From contig NZ_VISR01000011.1 in assembly GCF_007827595.1 (NCBI RefSeq), forward strand, positions 168,925-232,924: a stretch of DNA of 64,000 nt, written 5' to 3'. Below the pieces are notes generated by a model. The model saw only the letters and a list, made by a program, of their open reading frames with translations. It had not been told where the DNA came from and did no database searches. The position numbers and the translations under genes are program-made. Each line of letters opens with the position of its first letter. The stretch's first letter is position 1. Of this stretch, positions 51,331-60,019 are shown in pieces. Origin of the DNA: Streptomyces sp. BK340 (lineage in GTDB: Bacteria; Actinomycetota; Actinomycetes; Streptomycetales; Streptomycetaceae).

Positions 51331-51602
51331 GAGCGGTTCTTCCCGTCGGGGTGCTCCGGGCAGCGGAGTTTGAGCAGGGTGGCGAGGCGCCGGCGGCCGG
51401 TGCGGAGCTGGGAGCGGACGGTGGCTTCCTCGTTTCCCATCAGCACGGCGGCTTCGGCGGCGGTGAAGCCCATGCCGTAGTGCAGGAGGATCGCGTCGCG
51501 CTGCCGTTCGCTGAGCGCGGCGACGGCGGCGTAGAGGGCGAGGGTGTCGTAGGGGTCGTCGGCGTGGTCGCCGAGTGCGGCCTCGAAGGCGGCGGATGGC
51601 CC
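51327..51602 (-). pseudogene. sigma-factor region 4 fragment
   Basis: The minus strand reads DDPYDTLALYAAVAALSERQ, RDAILLHYGMGFTAAEAAVL, MGNEEATVRSQLRTGRRRLA, TLLKL: a sigma-70 region 4 helix-turn-helix like that of ECF or SigJ types. It ends just at the ATG of the downstream gene. Region 2 is missing because the sequence changes abruptly at about 51602, where a plus-strand fragment begins. Confidence 0.65.
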
Positions 51603-51604
51603 TC

Positions 51605-51883
51605 ATGAAACGGCACACGGACCTGAAGAACCACTTCTACGAACGCGTCCGGACCGAGACCCCCCAGGTCCCCGAATCCGAGAAAAAGCTGCGGGACACC
51701 GTTACCCGGCTCAAGCAGACCGTCAAGAGCCAAAATGCCGAAATCGAAGAACTCCGCCAGCGGGTCACCCAGCTGACGCTGGCCGCCGCCGTTCTCAGCC
51801 GGACGGAGGACACCTCATCAGGACCGTCACAGCCTCTGGGACCGGTCCTGGGCAACGTCATCCCCCTCCGCCCCAACCCCTGA
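51605..51883 (+). pseudogene. coiled-coil protein fragment at a recombination junction
   Basis: 92 residues, MKRHTDLKNHFYERVRTETP then a heptad-rich helix LRDTVTRLKQTVKSQNAEIE and ELRQRVTQLTLAAAVLSRTE. It recalls the C-terminal part of the small TnpC-like (DUF6262) partners of Tn554-type transposases, but the match is weak. It starts within a few bases of the truncated sigma gene, so both may be cut by the same event. Confidence 0.4.
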
Positions 51884-52069
51884 CGAACACCGCGGTTGGG
51901 GGCGGGCGTTTGCAGTGATGATCATGCACGATGTCTGAGGGGACCGTTTTCGGAGGTTCGAGCCAATGGTCTGGACGTTGACTGTTACTGATGTTCCGGC
52001 AAAGTCTGTCGCTGGCGCAGGGTTGGCTTCGGCGTGCCATCAGATGCAGCGGTGAAGATTGGAGGGCCG

Positions 52070-52594
52070 ATGAGCCTCATCTCGTACGCATGTGGCCTGT
52101 TCGGCGGTCTGACGCTCTTGATGCTCGGCTCGACGTGGCTCTCGAGCGGTTTGTGGGCCGTAGGCGCCTTCTCGAACAACTACACGCAATCCGTGGGAGG
52201 AAAGAAGTGGTTCCTCTGCAGCGTTTTCTGCCTGGGCGTCACCGGGGTTGCGTCGTTTGCCTTGTGGCAAGCCGCCGGACCGGATCACACGGGCGTCATC
52301 GTCGTTACCGTGTCCGTTCCGGCTATCGCGGTTGTGATGGCGGTGGCTTTCTGGCTCGCGCCGGCGGCGGCGGTGGCGTATGGCTCATGGTGGACACCTG
52401 CTGAGGACAAGACCACCTATAGGCAAGACCTGCAGTTTGCGCTGGTTTGTGTCCCCATCCGGCAGCGCGGCGGGCACGCCTGGGGGATGATCAAGTCCGG
52501 ACCTCGGGCCGGTCTGAGGGCACGGCGATTCGCCGCCCGGTGCGCTGGTCCCGTGACAGTCAGAGGACATTCCTCCCGCCGCACGATTCGCTGA
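52070..52594 (+). CDS. three-span membrane protein A (paralogue of the 172-aa protein)
   Basis: 174 aa. Three hydrophobic segments (SYACGLFGGLTLLMLGSTWL, FLCSVFCLGVTGVASFALWQ, VIVVTVSVPAIAVVMAVAFW) and a cytoplasmic tail YGSWWTPAEDKTTYRQDLQF, HAWGMIKSGPRAGLRARRFA. The tail is shared with the protein encoded at 54059-54577. Strong RBS GGAGGG. No family recognised. It stands upstream of, and reads into, the sigma-factor operon. Confidence 0.7.
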   Translation: MSLISYACGLFGGLTLLMLGSTWLSSGLWAVGAFSNNYTQSVGGKKWFLCSVFCLGVTGVASFALWQAAGPDHTGVIVVTVSVPAIAVVMAVAFWLAPAAAVAYGSWWTPAEDKTTYRQDLQFALVCVPIRQRGGHAWGMIKSGPRAGLRARRFAARCAGPVTVRGHSSRRTIR

Positions 52595-52748
52595 TCGCCC
52601 ACCGTGTCAACCGGCGATGGCAAGTGGCCGCCGGCCCGGGTGTCTCCATCGGTAGCGGACGGCCCGATGGCACCCGCTACCCTCCGAACAAATCTCTGTG
52701 ATGCACGTCATATTTCACGTCGAGGCGGTTCGACTGCTCTAAGTAGCC

Positions 52749-53087
52749 ATGACGGACAACAACGCCTTCGAGGCGGAGCCGACGCCTCATCAGAGCGAAG
52801 AGCAGGCCCCGCCCATCGCGAGCGAAGCTTCCCGCCGGACGCCTCCCGCCGGGGAGCCCGGAGAGGGCACGCAGAAGCCGAACGAGATAACCGCACTTGT
52901 CCTGCTCATCAACACGATCTTGGGCGGTCTGGGTACGTTGTACGCGACGACGAAGTCCACCCAAATCACGTTAGCCGCAGCCCTGCTGGTGTTCCTGATC
53001 ACCGTCGTGGTCCTCGTTGTTCGGCGTGTGATCACGCCCGGCGGCAGTCCCAGTCCGCAGGGGGAGGACAGCAGGAGTGGCGAGTGA
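52749..53087 (+). CDS. two-span membrane protein
   Basis: 112 aa. Acidic N-terminus of about 45 residues, then two spans: ITALVLLINTILGGLGTLYA and ITLAAALLVFLITVVVLVVR, and a short tail. No clear RBS before the ATG. Its stop lies inside the sigma gene, overlapping the GTG by 11 bases; translation is coupled. The layout (small acidic membrane protein followed by an ECF sigma) is compatible with an anti-sigma role, but no ZAS motif exists. Confidence 0.6.
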   Translation: MTDNNAFEAEPTPHQSEEQAPPIASEASRRTPPAGEPGEGTQKPNEITALVLLINTILGGLGTLYATTKSTQITLAAALLVFLITVVVLVVRRVITPGGSPSPQGEDSRSGE

Positions 53088-53556
53088 AGCAGACGGCTAT
53101 GAAGCCTTCTTCCAGGAGCAATACCCAAAGGTGGTGGCCACCCTGATCTATCATCACGGATTCGCTGAGCAGATCGCCGAGGACGCCGCCCAAGAGGGCA
53201 TGACCCGCCTACTGTTGGACTGGAAGAAGATCAACACTCCTCAGGCCTGGACACGGACTGTCGCATTCCGGGAGGCCGTGCGCATGGCCAAGGACCGACA
53301 CGCACAACTCCCCGAGACGCCCCTCGCCGACCCCCAGGCCGCCGCCGATCTCGCCGCGGTTGAACTCGCCCTAATGACCGGAGCTGCCGTCAAAACCTTG
53401 CCGCCGCGCCAGCAGGAGGTCATGACACTCACCCTCGCAGACTTGAAGCCGGAAGAGATCGCCGAGATCCTCGGCTGCACCCCCCAACAAGCCCGCGGCA
53501 ACCTCGCCCACGCCCGCCGCGCCCTGCAGCGCGCACTCGGAACGGAGGAGGCATGA
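53077..53556 (+). CDS. ECF-type RNA polymerase sigma factor
   Basis: 159 aa. Region 2 spans about 7-65 (YEAFFQEQYPKVVATLIYHH, AAQEGMTRLLLDWKKINTPQ) and region 4 about 105-150 (LPPRQQEVMTLTLADLKPEE, IAEILGCTPQQARGNLAHAR). GTG start with GGGGGAGG 9 bases upstream. Stop overlaps the next ATG. First recognisable regulator of the 52.7-54.6 kb operon. Confidence 0.88.
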   Translation: MASEADGYEAFFQEQYPKVVATLIYHHGFAEQIAEDAAQEGMTRLLLDWKKINTPQAWTRTVAFREAVRMAKDRHAQLPETPLADPQAAADLAAVELALMTGAAVKTLPPRQQEVMTLTLADLKPEEIAEILGCTPQQARGNLAHARRALQRALGTEEA

Positions 53557-54062
53557 GCACTGGACCTACCCGCAGCCCCGAGGCGGATGGCTCCGACGAC
53601 GGCTACGCCCGACTCGTCGCTCGCTACTCTGCTCCGGAGACGGTCACCACCGCATTGGAGCAGGTGAAGGCCGAAGCACGTCGCCGGGAGAAGGCCAGGG
53701 AACTGGTCACCCGCGCGCGCGGCGGAGTGCTACACAATCACACCGTCCGCGAGATCGCCCGCTACTTCCGTACGGGCGACCGTGGCCGGGTGGACCTGCT
53801 GAAGGTCGCCAACGCCACCGGCATCCCGCTCAGCGACGCCCGCCAGGTCCTGCGCGAGTTCGTCGTCGCCGGCCTGCTGCATGAGTATGAGGAGGCGGTC
53901 GGGGACCATATCCGGCGATCCTACAAACTTGTCGACGGCGCCCAAGGCGGCATCACCGAGGTGTTCGTGGAGACAGAAGCCGCCGCGCGGCAGACGGAAA
54001 GCGCAGACGAGAAGGGGAGCAGTTGGGTTCCTGGCTGGCTCAAGTGGGGACGGGCACGATGA
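53553..54062 (+). CDS. winged-helix protein of the sigma operon
   Basis: 169 aa. N-terminus acidic, then a basic helix (ALEQVKAEARRREKARELVT) and a winged helix of about 75 residues: VREIARYFRTGDRGRVDLLK, VANATGIPLSDARQVLREFV, VAGLLHEYEEAVGDHIRRSY. The tail is Trp-rich (SSWVPGWLKWGRAR). Overlaps with sigma and membrane-protein genes at both ends (ATGA). Probable DNA-binding partner; no named family. Confidence 0.65.
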   Translation: MSTGPTRSPEADGSDDGYARLVARYSAPETVTTALEQVKAEARRREKARELVTRARGGVLHNHTVREIARYFRTGDRGRVDLLKVANATGIPLSDARQVLREFVVAGLLHEYEEAVGDHIRRSYKLVDGAQGGITEVFVETEAAARQTESADEKGSSWVPGWLKWGRAR

Positions 54063-54577
54063 ACGTGTTCGACGCTACTGTCGTACTCCTGCCGGGGATC
54101 ATTTGGCTCTTCCTGATCATGGCGTTACTGCTGATCCTCGGCGGCGGCCTGAGATACGTGATGTCTGCCGGTGATCAGGGTTCCATTTCAGCGGCCAAAA
54201 ACTCGATCCTCTACGGAGTCATGGGCTCCGGGGCGAGCGCCATCGCGCTACTGGCCGCTTACCTCCTACACAACCCGAGTCTCGGGGAGACCTTCCGCGG
54301 CATGGGCGCGGGAGGGGTGCTCAGCGCAGCAGCGTGGTTGATCCTTTCCGGTGCGTACATACCGAAGGCAGTAGCCTCCTACAGTGCATGGTGGATGCCG
54401 GTCGCCGAGCGGGCTGCGCACCGGCAGGACATGCTTTTTGCCCTGAGCCGGGTGCGCTGGGGAACGCGGAGCCGGCATGCCTGGGGGCTGCTCACATCCA
54501 GTCCCAGAGCCGGACTGCGGGCACGTCGCTACACTGCACGCCTTGAAGTCAAGAACGACCTAACGGAGTCCTATTGA
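54059..54577 (+). CDS. three-span membrane protein B (paralogue of the 174-aa protein)
   Basis: 172 aa. Hydrophobic segments near 7-30 (VVLLPGIIWLFLIMALLLIL), 52-68 and 80-100, then the tail YSAWWMPVAERAAHRQDMLF, HAWGLLTSSPRAGLRARRYT. WW-P, RQD-FAL, HAWG and SPRAGLRAR match protein A. ATG overlaps the stop of the winged-helix gene. Last gene before the natural-product cluster. Confidence 0.7.
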   Translation: MNVFDATVVLLPGIIWLFLIMALLLILGGGLRYVMSAGDQGSISAAKNSILYGVMGSGASAIALLAAYLLHNPSLGETFRGMGAGGVLSAAAWLILSGAYIPKAVASYSAWWMPVAERAAHRQDMLFALSRVRWGTRSRHAWGLLTSSPRAGLRARRYTARLEVKNDLTESY

Positions 54578-54673
54578 GATCGGCTAACACCGATCTCGAC
54601 AGACGCTCGCCCTAGACCCACGTCCCACTCGGCGCCGTCCAGCCAGTACGGCGGCCGCCTGCTCGACCCGCAG

Positions 54674-55801
54674 ATGCTCACCCACCCCGACCTCCTTGAC
54701 CAGGTGCGCTCCGTGCTCGCCGGGCACGGCGGAGCCGAGGAGGTTCAGGAGGTGTGGGCGCTGTGGCCGTCCGCGTCCGTCGCCCGCTTCGCCACAGCCC
54801 TCGGCCTGTCCGAGAAGCTGCCCGGTGCCGGTTTCTTCGCCCAGGGCGGCGGCGAGCTCGTCAACAACAAGACGGTGTTCAGGATGCTCGCGGCCGCGGC
54901 CGGGACGCCCGTCGCCGCGGGCACCGTCGTCCGCGACCCGGGCGAGGCCGCTGCCGCGACCCAGCAGCTGCTGGACGGCGCCGGGGCGGTCGTGGTCAAG
55001 CAGGCCCACAACGGGGCCGGGGTGGGCAACGAGCTGCTCGTGGCCGACCCCTTGCTGGCCACCGGCCATGCCGGCGCCCGCCACCTGCACCAGCTGGGGC
55101 GCACGGACCTGATCACGGGCGTCACCGCGTACTGGTCCGAGCGCTGGACGTGGGCGTCAGCCGACGGCCGCTTCCCCGTCGTCATCGAGGAGTTCATCCC
55201 CGACGCGCGGACGGTGTACTGCGAGCAGCACCTCACCGACACCGGCATCCAGCCGACAGAGATGGGCGAGTTGCGCTACACGAGCCGGCGCCTGAGCCAC
55301 GAGAGCGTCCCCCTGCGGGACCTCACCCCGACCGTGGAGAAGCAGCTGCTGGAGGGCTCGGCCCGCCTCGCCGCGACCTACCAGAACGTCGGCTACCGCG
55401 GCCGCCTCAGCACCGACGCGATCGTCACCCCCGACGGGCAGGTGCTGTTCACCGAGGTCAACGCCCAGGTCACCGGGTCCTGGCACATCTACGAGGTCTT
55501 CGCCCACCACATCGTGCACGCGAACGCCGCCCCCGAGCGCACCGTCACCGAATCCCACGTTCCCGCCCACTGGACGGTCCCGGACGGCGCCACCTTCCAC
55601 CGCACGCTGACCGAGCTCGGCCTCGCCTACGACCCCGCCACCCGCACCGGAGTGATCGTGTCGATGCCCATCGTCGACCCGCCCTCCGGCAGCGGCGCCC
55701 AGTTCACCTTCTCCACCGTCTACGACACCCCGGCCGGCCACGACGCGATCTGGAACGCCCTGGACGCCCGCTTCACCGCGCCCTGCCGCGCGGCGGCCTG
55801 A
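54674..55801 (+). CDS. PGM1-like ATP-grasp peptide ligase, possibly 5'-truncated
   Basis: 375 aa. ATP-grasp fold: GGELVNNKTVFRMLAAAAGT, AVVVKQAHNGAGVGNELLVA with the ATP lysine, VVIEEFIPDARTVYCEQHLT and the metal motif VLFTEVNAQVTGSWH. Resembles peptide ligases of the pheganomycin PGM1 type. The frame is open upstream (SAPSSQYGGRLLDPQ) for about 95 bases without any start codon or RBS and the pre-ATP-grasp N-domain is short, so the true 5' end may have been removed by a rearrangement just after the sigma operon. Confidence 0.7.
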   Translation: MLTHPDLLDQVRSVLAGHGGAEEVQEVWALWPSASVARFATALGLSEKLPGAGFFAQGGGELVNNKTVFRMLAAAAGTPVAAGTVVRDPGEAAAATQQLLDGAGAVVVKQAHNGAGVGNELLVADPLLATGHAGARHLHQLGRTDLITGVTAYWSERWTWASADGRFPVVIEEFIPDARTVYCEQHLTDTGIQPTEMGELRYTSRRLSHESVPLRDLTPTVEKQLLEGSARLAATYQNVGYRGRLSTDAIVTPDGQVLFTEVNAQVTGSWHIYEVFAHHIVHANAAPERTVTESHVPAHWTVPDGATFHRTLTELGLAYDPATRTGVIVSMPIVDPPSGSGAQFTFSTVYDTPAGHDAIWNALDARFTAPCRAAA

Positions 55802-55818
55802 CGAAAGGCACATCCCCG

Positions 55819-56793
55819 ATGAGCACCACGACACCCGCGCGGCCCGCACCGGCGGCCCGCCTGACTCCCGTCTTCGACGCCGCCCGCCTCGCCCGCGAAC
55901 TCGATGCGGTCACCGAACACGAGTGGGAGCGCCAGCGCACCCACTACGCCGCCGACCGCATCGGCCCGGACACGCCGACCGACTGGCGCGTCCTGCCGCT
56001 GCGCAGCCCCGGCGGCGACCCCACCCGCACCGACCCCGGCGGCCCCGGCCCCGACGACTACGCCGCCACCTGCTGGCTTCAGCAACTGCCCTACCTGCAA
56101 GAGATCCTCGACAGCATCCCGGCCCCGCTGAACGCCGTACGGCTGCTCGCCCTCGGCCCTGCCGCCGCCTCGCAGCCGCACTGCGACCCCAAGTACGCCC
56201 TGGAGCGGGGCATGGTGCGCCTGCACATCCCGATCGTCACCCACCCCGGCGCGGTCCTTGTCCTCGACGGCACCGAACACCGCTGGCAGCCCGGCGCCTT
56301 CTGGTACGGCGACTTCTCCCGCGAGCACCTGGTGCGCAACACCGGGCCCGTACGGCGCGTCCACGCGATCATCGACGCGCTGCTCACCCGCGAGCTCGCC
56401 GTGTTCTTCCCCGAACCGTGGCAGGAGGCTCTCGCCGACGCCGACGTGCTGTTCAACCGGCAGCCCGCCCCCACGCAGCCGGCCGCCACGCTGCCGACCT
56501 CCCTGGCCCTGCCGTCCGGATTCATGGACTTCGGCCACGACACCCCGCTGGAGGGCCACACCACGGCCGTCGAGCTCGCCGAGCGCGGCGACGGGCTCGA
56601 CCTTCAGGCCGGGGAGCACCGCTACGCCCTCGTGCCCGTCGCCGACGGCGAGTACCGCTACGCCGGCTGGAGCGAGCAGCGCACCCTCCAGCTCCGCGGC
56701 GACCGCGTCGTGCTGCATGCCCGGCACGGCCGCGCCCTGACCAGCCAGCACGTTCCCTTCCCGGCCGCCGACGGCAGCCGGGCCGGCGCCTGA
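55819..56793 (+). CDS. aspartyl/asparaginyl beta-hydroxylase-like 2OG-Fe oxygenase
   Basis: 324 aa. The iron-binding facial triad is visible as H121-x-D123 (SQPHCDPKY) and H170 or H182 (SREHLVRN, RRVHAIID), with the 2-oxoglutarate Arg in VRRVH. GTEHRWQPGAFWYGDF belongs to the Asp_Arg_Hydrox family. A second Ig-like region follows (about 240-324). Start ATG with AAAGG upstream, 17 bases after the ligase. It probably hydroxylates an amino acid or peptide of the pathway. Confidence 0.85.
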   Translation: MSTTTPARPAPAARLTPVFDAARLARELDAVTEHEWERQRTHYAADRIGPDTPTDWRVLPLRSPGGDPTRTDPGGPGPDDYAATCWLQQLPYLQEILDSIPAPLNAVRLLALGPAAASQPHCDPKYALERGMVRLHIPIVTHPGAVLVLDGTEHRWQPGAFWYGDFSREHLVRNTGPVRRVHAIIDALLTRELAVFFPEPWQEALADADVLFNRQPAPTQPAATLPTSLALPSGFMDFGHDTPLEGHTTAVELAERGDGLDLQAGEHRYALVPVADGEYRYAGWSEQRTLQLRGDRVVLHARHGRALTSQHVPFPAADGSRAGA

Positions 56794-56811
56794 CGAAACG
56801 AGGACGAACCC

Positions 56812-57951
56812 ATGCTGAACAGCTACGACGACTTCACCCCACTGAGCGAGATCATCGTGGGGTCCGCGGAGAACTACGTGGGGCACGACCGTGACCTCAC
56901 GTTCGAGTTGTTCTTCCACGAGGCCCTCGGCGGCTACCGCTCCGACTGGGCCTACCCGCGCCTGGCCGCCCGCGGCAGCGCCAAGGCCGAGACGTGGAAG
57001 ATCAGCATGCGGTACACCGAGGAACTCCACGAAGACGTCGAGAACCTCGCCGTTACGCTCACTTCGCTCGGTATCACCGTGTACCGGCCGCTGCCGCTGC
57101 CCGAAAACGCCTTACCGATCGCCGGGCTGGGCTGGCAGGCCGCCCCGACCCCCGCCCTGAACGTGCGGGACAACACTCTCATCCTCGGCGACGAGATCAT
57201 CGAAACGGCGCCCGCGATCCGCAGCCGCTACCTGGAGACCCGGCTGCTGACCCCGGTCTTCCGCCGCTACGCCGATGCCGGCGCCCGCTGGTCGACGATG
57301 CCCCGGCCCACTCTCACCGACGCCAGCTTCGACCTCTCCTACGCTCGCGACGCCGCCACCACGCTCGGCGGGCCGACCGAGCCGATCACCGACCCGCAGC
57401 CCAGCCCGTACGACGTCGGCATCGAGATGATGCTGGACGGCGCTCAGGTCCTTCGCCTGGGCCAGGACCTCATCGTCAACATCGCGCAGGACAACCACCG
57501 GCTCGGCGCCGACTGGCTCCAGCGGCAGGTGGCCGGCCGCTTCCGCCTTCACCGCGTGCACCGCATGGCCGACAACCACATCGACTCCATGCTCCTGGCC
57601 CTCAAGCCCGGCGTGTTCCTGGCTCGGCACGCCGGGCTGCGCGACATGCTCCCGGACGCCTTCCAGAGCTGGAAGTTCATCGTGCCGCCCGAGCCCGACC
57701 CTGGGAGCTTCCCCACCTACGACGACACCGACCTGGTCCTCACCAGCCCCTACATCGACATCAACGTGCTGTCTCTGGACGAGCAACGCGTGCTGGTCAA
57801 CGTCGACTGCACCGGCCTGATCAAGACCCTGGAGGGCGAGGGCTTCACCGTGATCCCGGTTCGCCACCGGCACCGCCGCCTGTTCGGCGGCGGATTCCAC
57901 TGCTTCACCCTCGACATGCGCCGCGCAGGCGGACCGGTGGACTACCGGTGA
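56812..57951 (+). CDS. amidinotransferase (Arg:glycine/StrB1 type)
   Basis: 379 aa. Catalytic Cys is C364 in GGGFHCFTLD, with H256 and D258 in ADNHIDSML; the opening DDFTPLSEIIVGSAENYV matches glycine and inosamine-phosphate amidinotransferases. It would move the amidino group of arginine to an amine to form a guanidino compound. ATG after an AACGAGGACGAA region (GAGGA). Stop overlaps the next GTG. Together with two ATP-grasp enzymes it suggests a guanidino-bearing peptide. Confidence 0.9.
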   Translation: MLNSYDDFTPLSEIIVGSAENYVGHDRDLTFELFFHEALGGYRSDWAYPRLAARGSAKAETWKISMRYTEELHEDVENLAVTLTSLGITVYRPLPLPENALPIAGLGWQAAPTPALNVRDNTLILGDEIIETAPAIRSRYLETRLLTPVFRRYADAGARWSTMPRPTLTDASFDLSYARDAATTLGGPTEPITDPQPSPYDVGIEMMLDGAQVLRLGQDLIVNIAQDNHRLGADWLQRQVAGRFRLHRVHRMADNHIDSMLLALKPGVFLARHAGLRDMLPDAFQSWKFIVPPEPDPGSFPTYDDTDLVLTSPYIDINVLSLDEQRVLVNVDCTGLIKTLEGEGFTVIPVRHRHRRLFGGGFHCFTLDMRRAGGPVDYR

Positions 57952-59189
57952 GCATGCCGGTCCTGCTGCTGGAGGCGGCCGGCCCCGAATCCGAGCAACT
58001 GACCCGGGCCGCGGCCGCCTCCGGCCACCACGTGCACGCCGTCACCGACTCCACCACCCTCGCCACCTACTCCCGCGAGCTGCGCCAACTCCTGGCGGGC
58101 CACCTGGTCACCGATTTCGCCCGGCCCGATCAAGCCCTCAAGGACATCACCGGCTACGGGCGCCGGATCGGTGCGAAGGCCCTGCTCACCGCCAACGAGT
58201 ACCTCACCGACCTGGCCGCCCGGGCGTGCGCGGCTCTCGACCTGCCCGGCAACGATCCCGAACGCGCCGCCGCCGCACGCAACAAGGCCCTCATGGCGGC
58301 CAGGTTCGACGCCGGCCACGTCGCCACGCCCCGCACCACGATCGTCACGGATCTGCGCGAGCTGCGAGCCGCAGCCGCTGCGGTCGGCTTCCCGTGCGTC
58401 ATCAAACCGGCCGACGGCGCCGGATCGGCCGGCGTCACCGTGGTCACCACTCCCCACGCCTTGCAGTCGGCCTGGCACGCCGCCCGCCAGGCGAAGGCGA
58501 TGTACGGGATGCCGCGCGATGAGCGTGTCCTGGTCCAAGAACACGTCCGCGGCCGCGAGTTCAGCGTCGAATCCGTCACCCAGCACCAGGTCACCACCCA
58601 TCTGTGCATCACCCGCAAGCACACCACGGGCGGCATCCACCGCGTCGAGCTGGGCCACGCGCTGCCCGCCCGTCTGCCCGCGGCCGCCGAGCGGGCCCTG
58701 CTCGAACAGGCCGAACGGGCGATCGCCGCGGTCGGCGTCCGCAACGGCGCCACCCACACCGAACTCGTCCTCGGCCCCGACGGCCGGTGCACCGTCCTGG
58801 AGATCGGCGCCCGACTCGGCGCTGGACACATCGGCGTCCTGATCCAACACGCTCTCGGCATCGACCCGTGGCGCTCCCTGTGGGACATCGCCCTCGGCCA
58901 CCCGGCCACCCTCACCCCAGCGCGAAACGGGTACGCCGCCGTCCGGTTCCTGACCACGCCCCGCGCAGGCCGACTGGTCGCCGTCACGGGCCTGCCGGAG
59001 ATGACCACCACCATCCCCGCCGTACGCGTGCGGGCGGCTGAGGGTACGGACGTGGGTCCGGCGACGTCCAACCGCGGCCGCCTCGGCCATGTCATCGTCA
59101 CCGGCCGCGATCCGCGCACGGTCGACGACCAAGCCGACCAGATCCTGCGCCAGATCACCGTCACCGTCGACCCGGGGAGCGGGACGTGA
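57948..59189 (+). CDS. ATP-grasp amino-acid ligase
   Basis: 413 aa. VGFPCVIKPADGAGSAGVTV (ATP-binding Lys and loop), DERVLVQEHVRGREFSVESV and the Mg-binding TVLEIGARLGAGH give a carboxylate-amine ligase of the DdlA/dapdiamide or L-amino-acid ligase type. N-terminal Rossmann-like pre-domain reads PVLLLEAAGPESEQLTRAAA. GTG overlaps the amidinotransferase stop and its own stop overlaps the methyltransferase GTG. Likely couples two amino acids or a guanidino acid to an amino acid. Confidence 0.88.
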   Translation: MSMPVLLLEAAGPESEQLTRAAAASGHHVHAVTDSTTLATYSRELRQLLAGHLVTDFARPDQALKDITGYGRRIGAKALLTANEYLTDLAARACAALDLPGNDPERAAAARNKALMAARFDAGHVATPRTTIVTDLRELRAAAAAVGFPCVIKPADGAGSAGVTVVTTPHALQSAWHAARQAKAMYGMPRDERVLVQEHVRGREFSVESVTQHQVTTHLCITRKHTTGGIHRVELGHALPARLPAAAERALLEQAERAIAAVGVRNGATHTELVLGPDGRCTVLEIGARLGAGHIGVLIQHALGIDPWRSLWDIALGHPATLTPARNGYAAVRFLTTPRAGRLVAVTGLPEMTTTIPAVRVRAAEGTDVGPATSNRGRLGHVIVTGRDPRTVDDQADQILRQITVTVDPGSGT

Positions 59190-59988
59190 GCACACCACCC
59201 GACAGCTGTGCGGCCGACACGGCCGGCCACCAGACCACCAGCGCTTCGGAGTTCGACCGCCTCTTCGGCAGCGAAGGACAGACCGGTGACAGCGCCTTCG
59301 GCGCGATCGCGCGCCTGGTCGACCCGGACCTCCCGCCGGATCTGGACCTGTTCTCTTTCCTCTGCGCCGATCTGCTTCACCACATCGCCCAGCAGCTCGA
59401 CCTGCACCCGGGACAGCTCCTGACCGACCTGGGCTGCGGCCGCGGAGGTCCCGGCCTGTGGCTCGCCAGCCACACGCACGCGGCCTTGATCGGCATCGAC
59501 TTCTCCCCGGTCGCCATCGCCCAGGCCCGCCGCCGGGCCACGCCGCTCCCCGTCGACGCGGCCTTCGCCGTGGCCGACCTCGCCGGCCTCCCGCTTGCCG
59601 ATCAATGCGTGGACAGGGCTGTGTCGTTGGACGCCCTGCAGTACGCGCCCGACCGCTCGCCGCCGCCCGCCAGGCCCTGCGCATCCTCAAGCCCGGCGGC
59701 CGCCTGGTGCTCACCGGCTGGCGCCCGCACACTCCCGGCGACGAGCGCCTTCCAGCACGGCACCGGCACACCGACTGGAGGCGTGTGCTGCGCGCGGCGG
59801 GCTTCACCGGCCTGCACTGCGCCGGGGCACCGGCGTGGGACGCCGCCTACCAGGGGATCTACCGCACCGCGCTGACGTTGCACGCCGAGCCTGGTACGGC
59901 GCTCGCCGGACTGCAGGGCGAGGCTCGACGGCGGTTGCCCACCGCGCACCTGCTGCATCGCGTTGCCATCACCGCGGTACGGAGCTGA
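59186..59988 (+). pseudogene. SAM-dependent methyltransferase with a frameshift
   Basis: Class I fold: LLTDLGCGRGGPGLWLASHT (motif I), IGIDFSPVAIAQARRRA and DRAVSLDALQYAPDR; the frame then derails and the next frame supplies AAARQALRILKPGGRLVLTG, WRRVLRAAGFTGLHCAGAPA and the end HLLHRVAITAVRS. One base is gained or lost near 59650 in a C/G-rich run. With it restored the enzyme would be about 266 aa. Either an assembly error or a recently disabled tailoring gene. Confidence 0.75.
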
Positions 59989-60019
59989 CCGGGGAAAGTC
60001 GTCTGTGCTCGGCCGCCGG

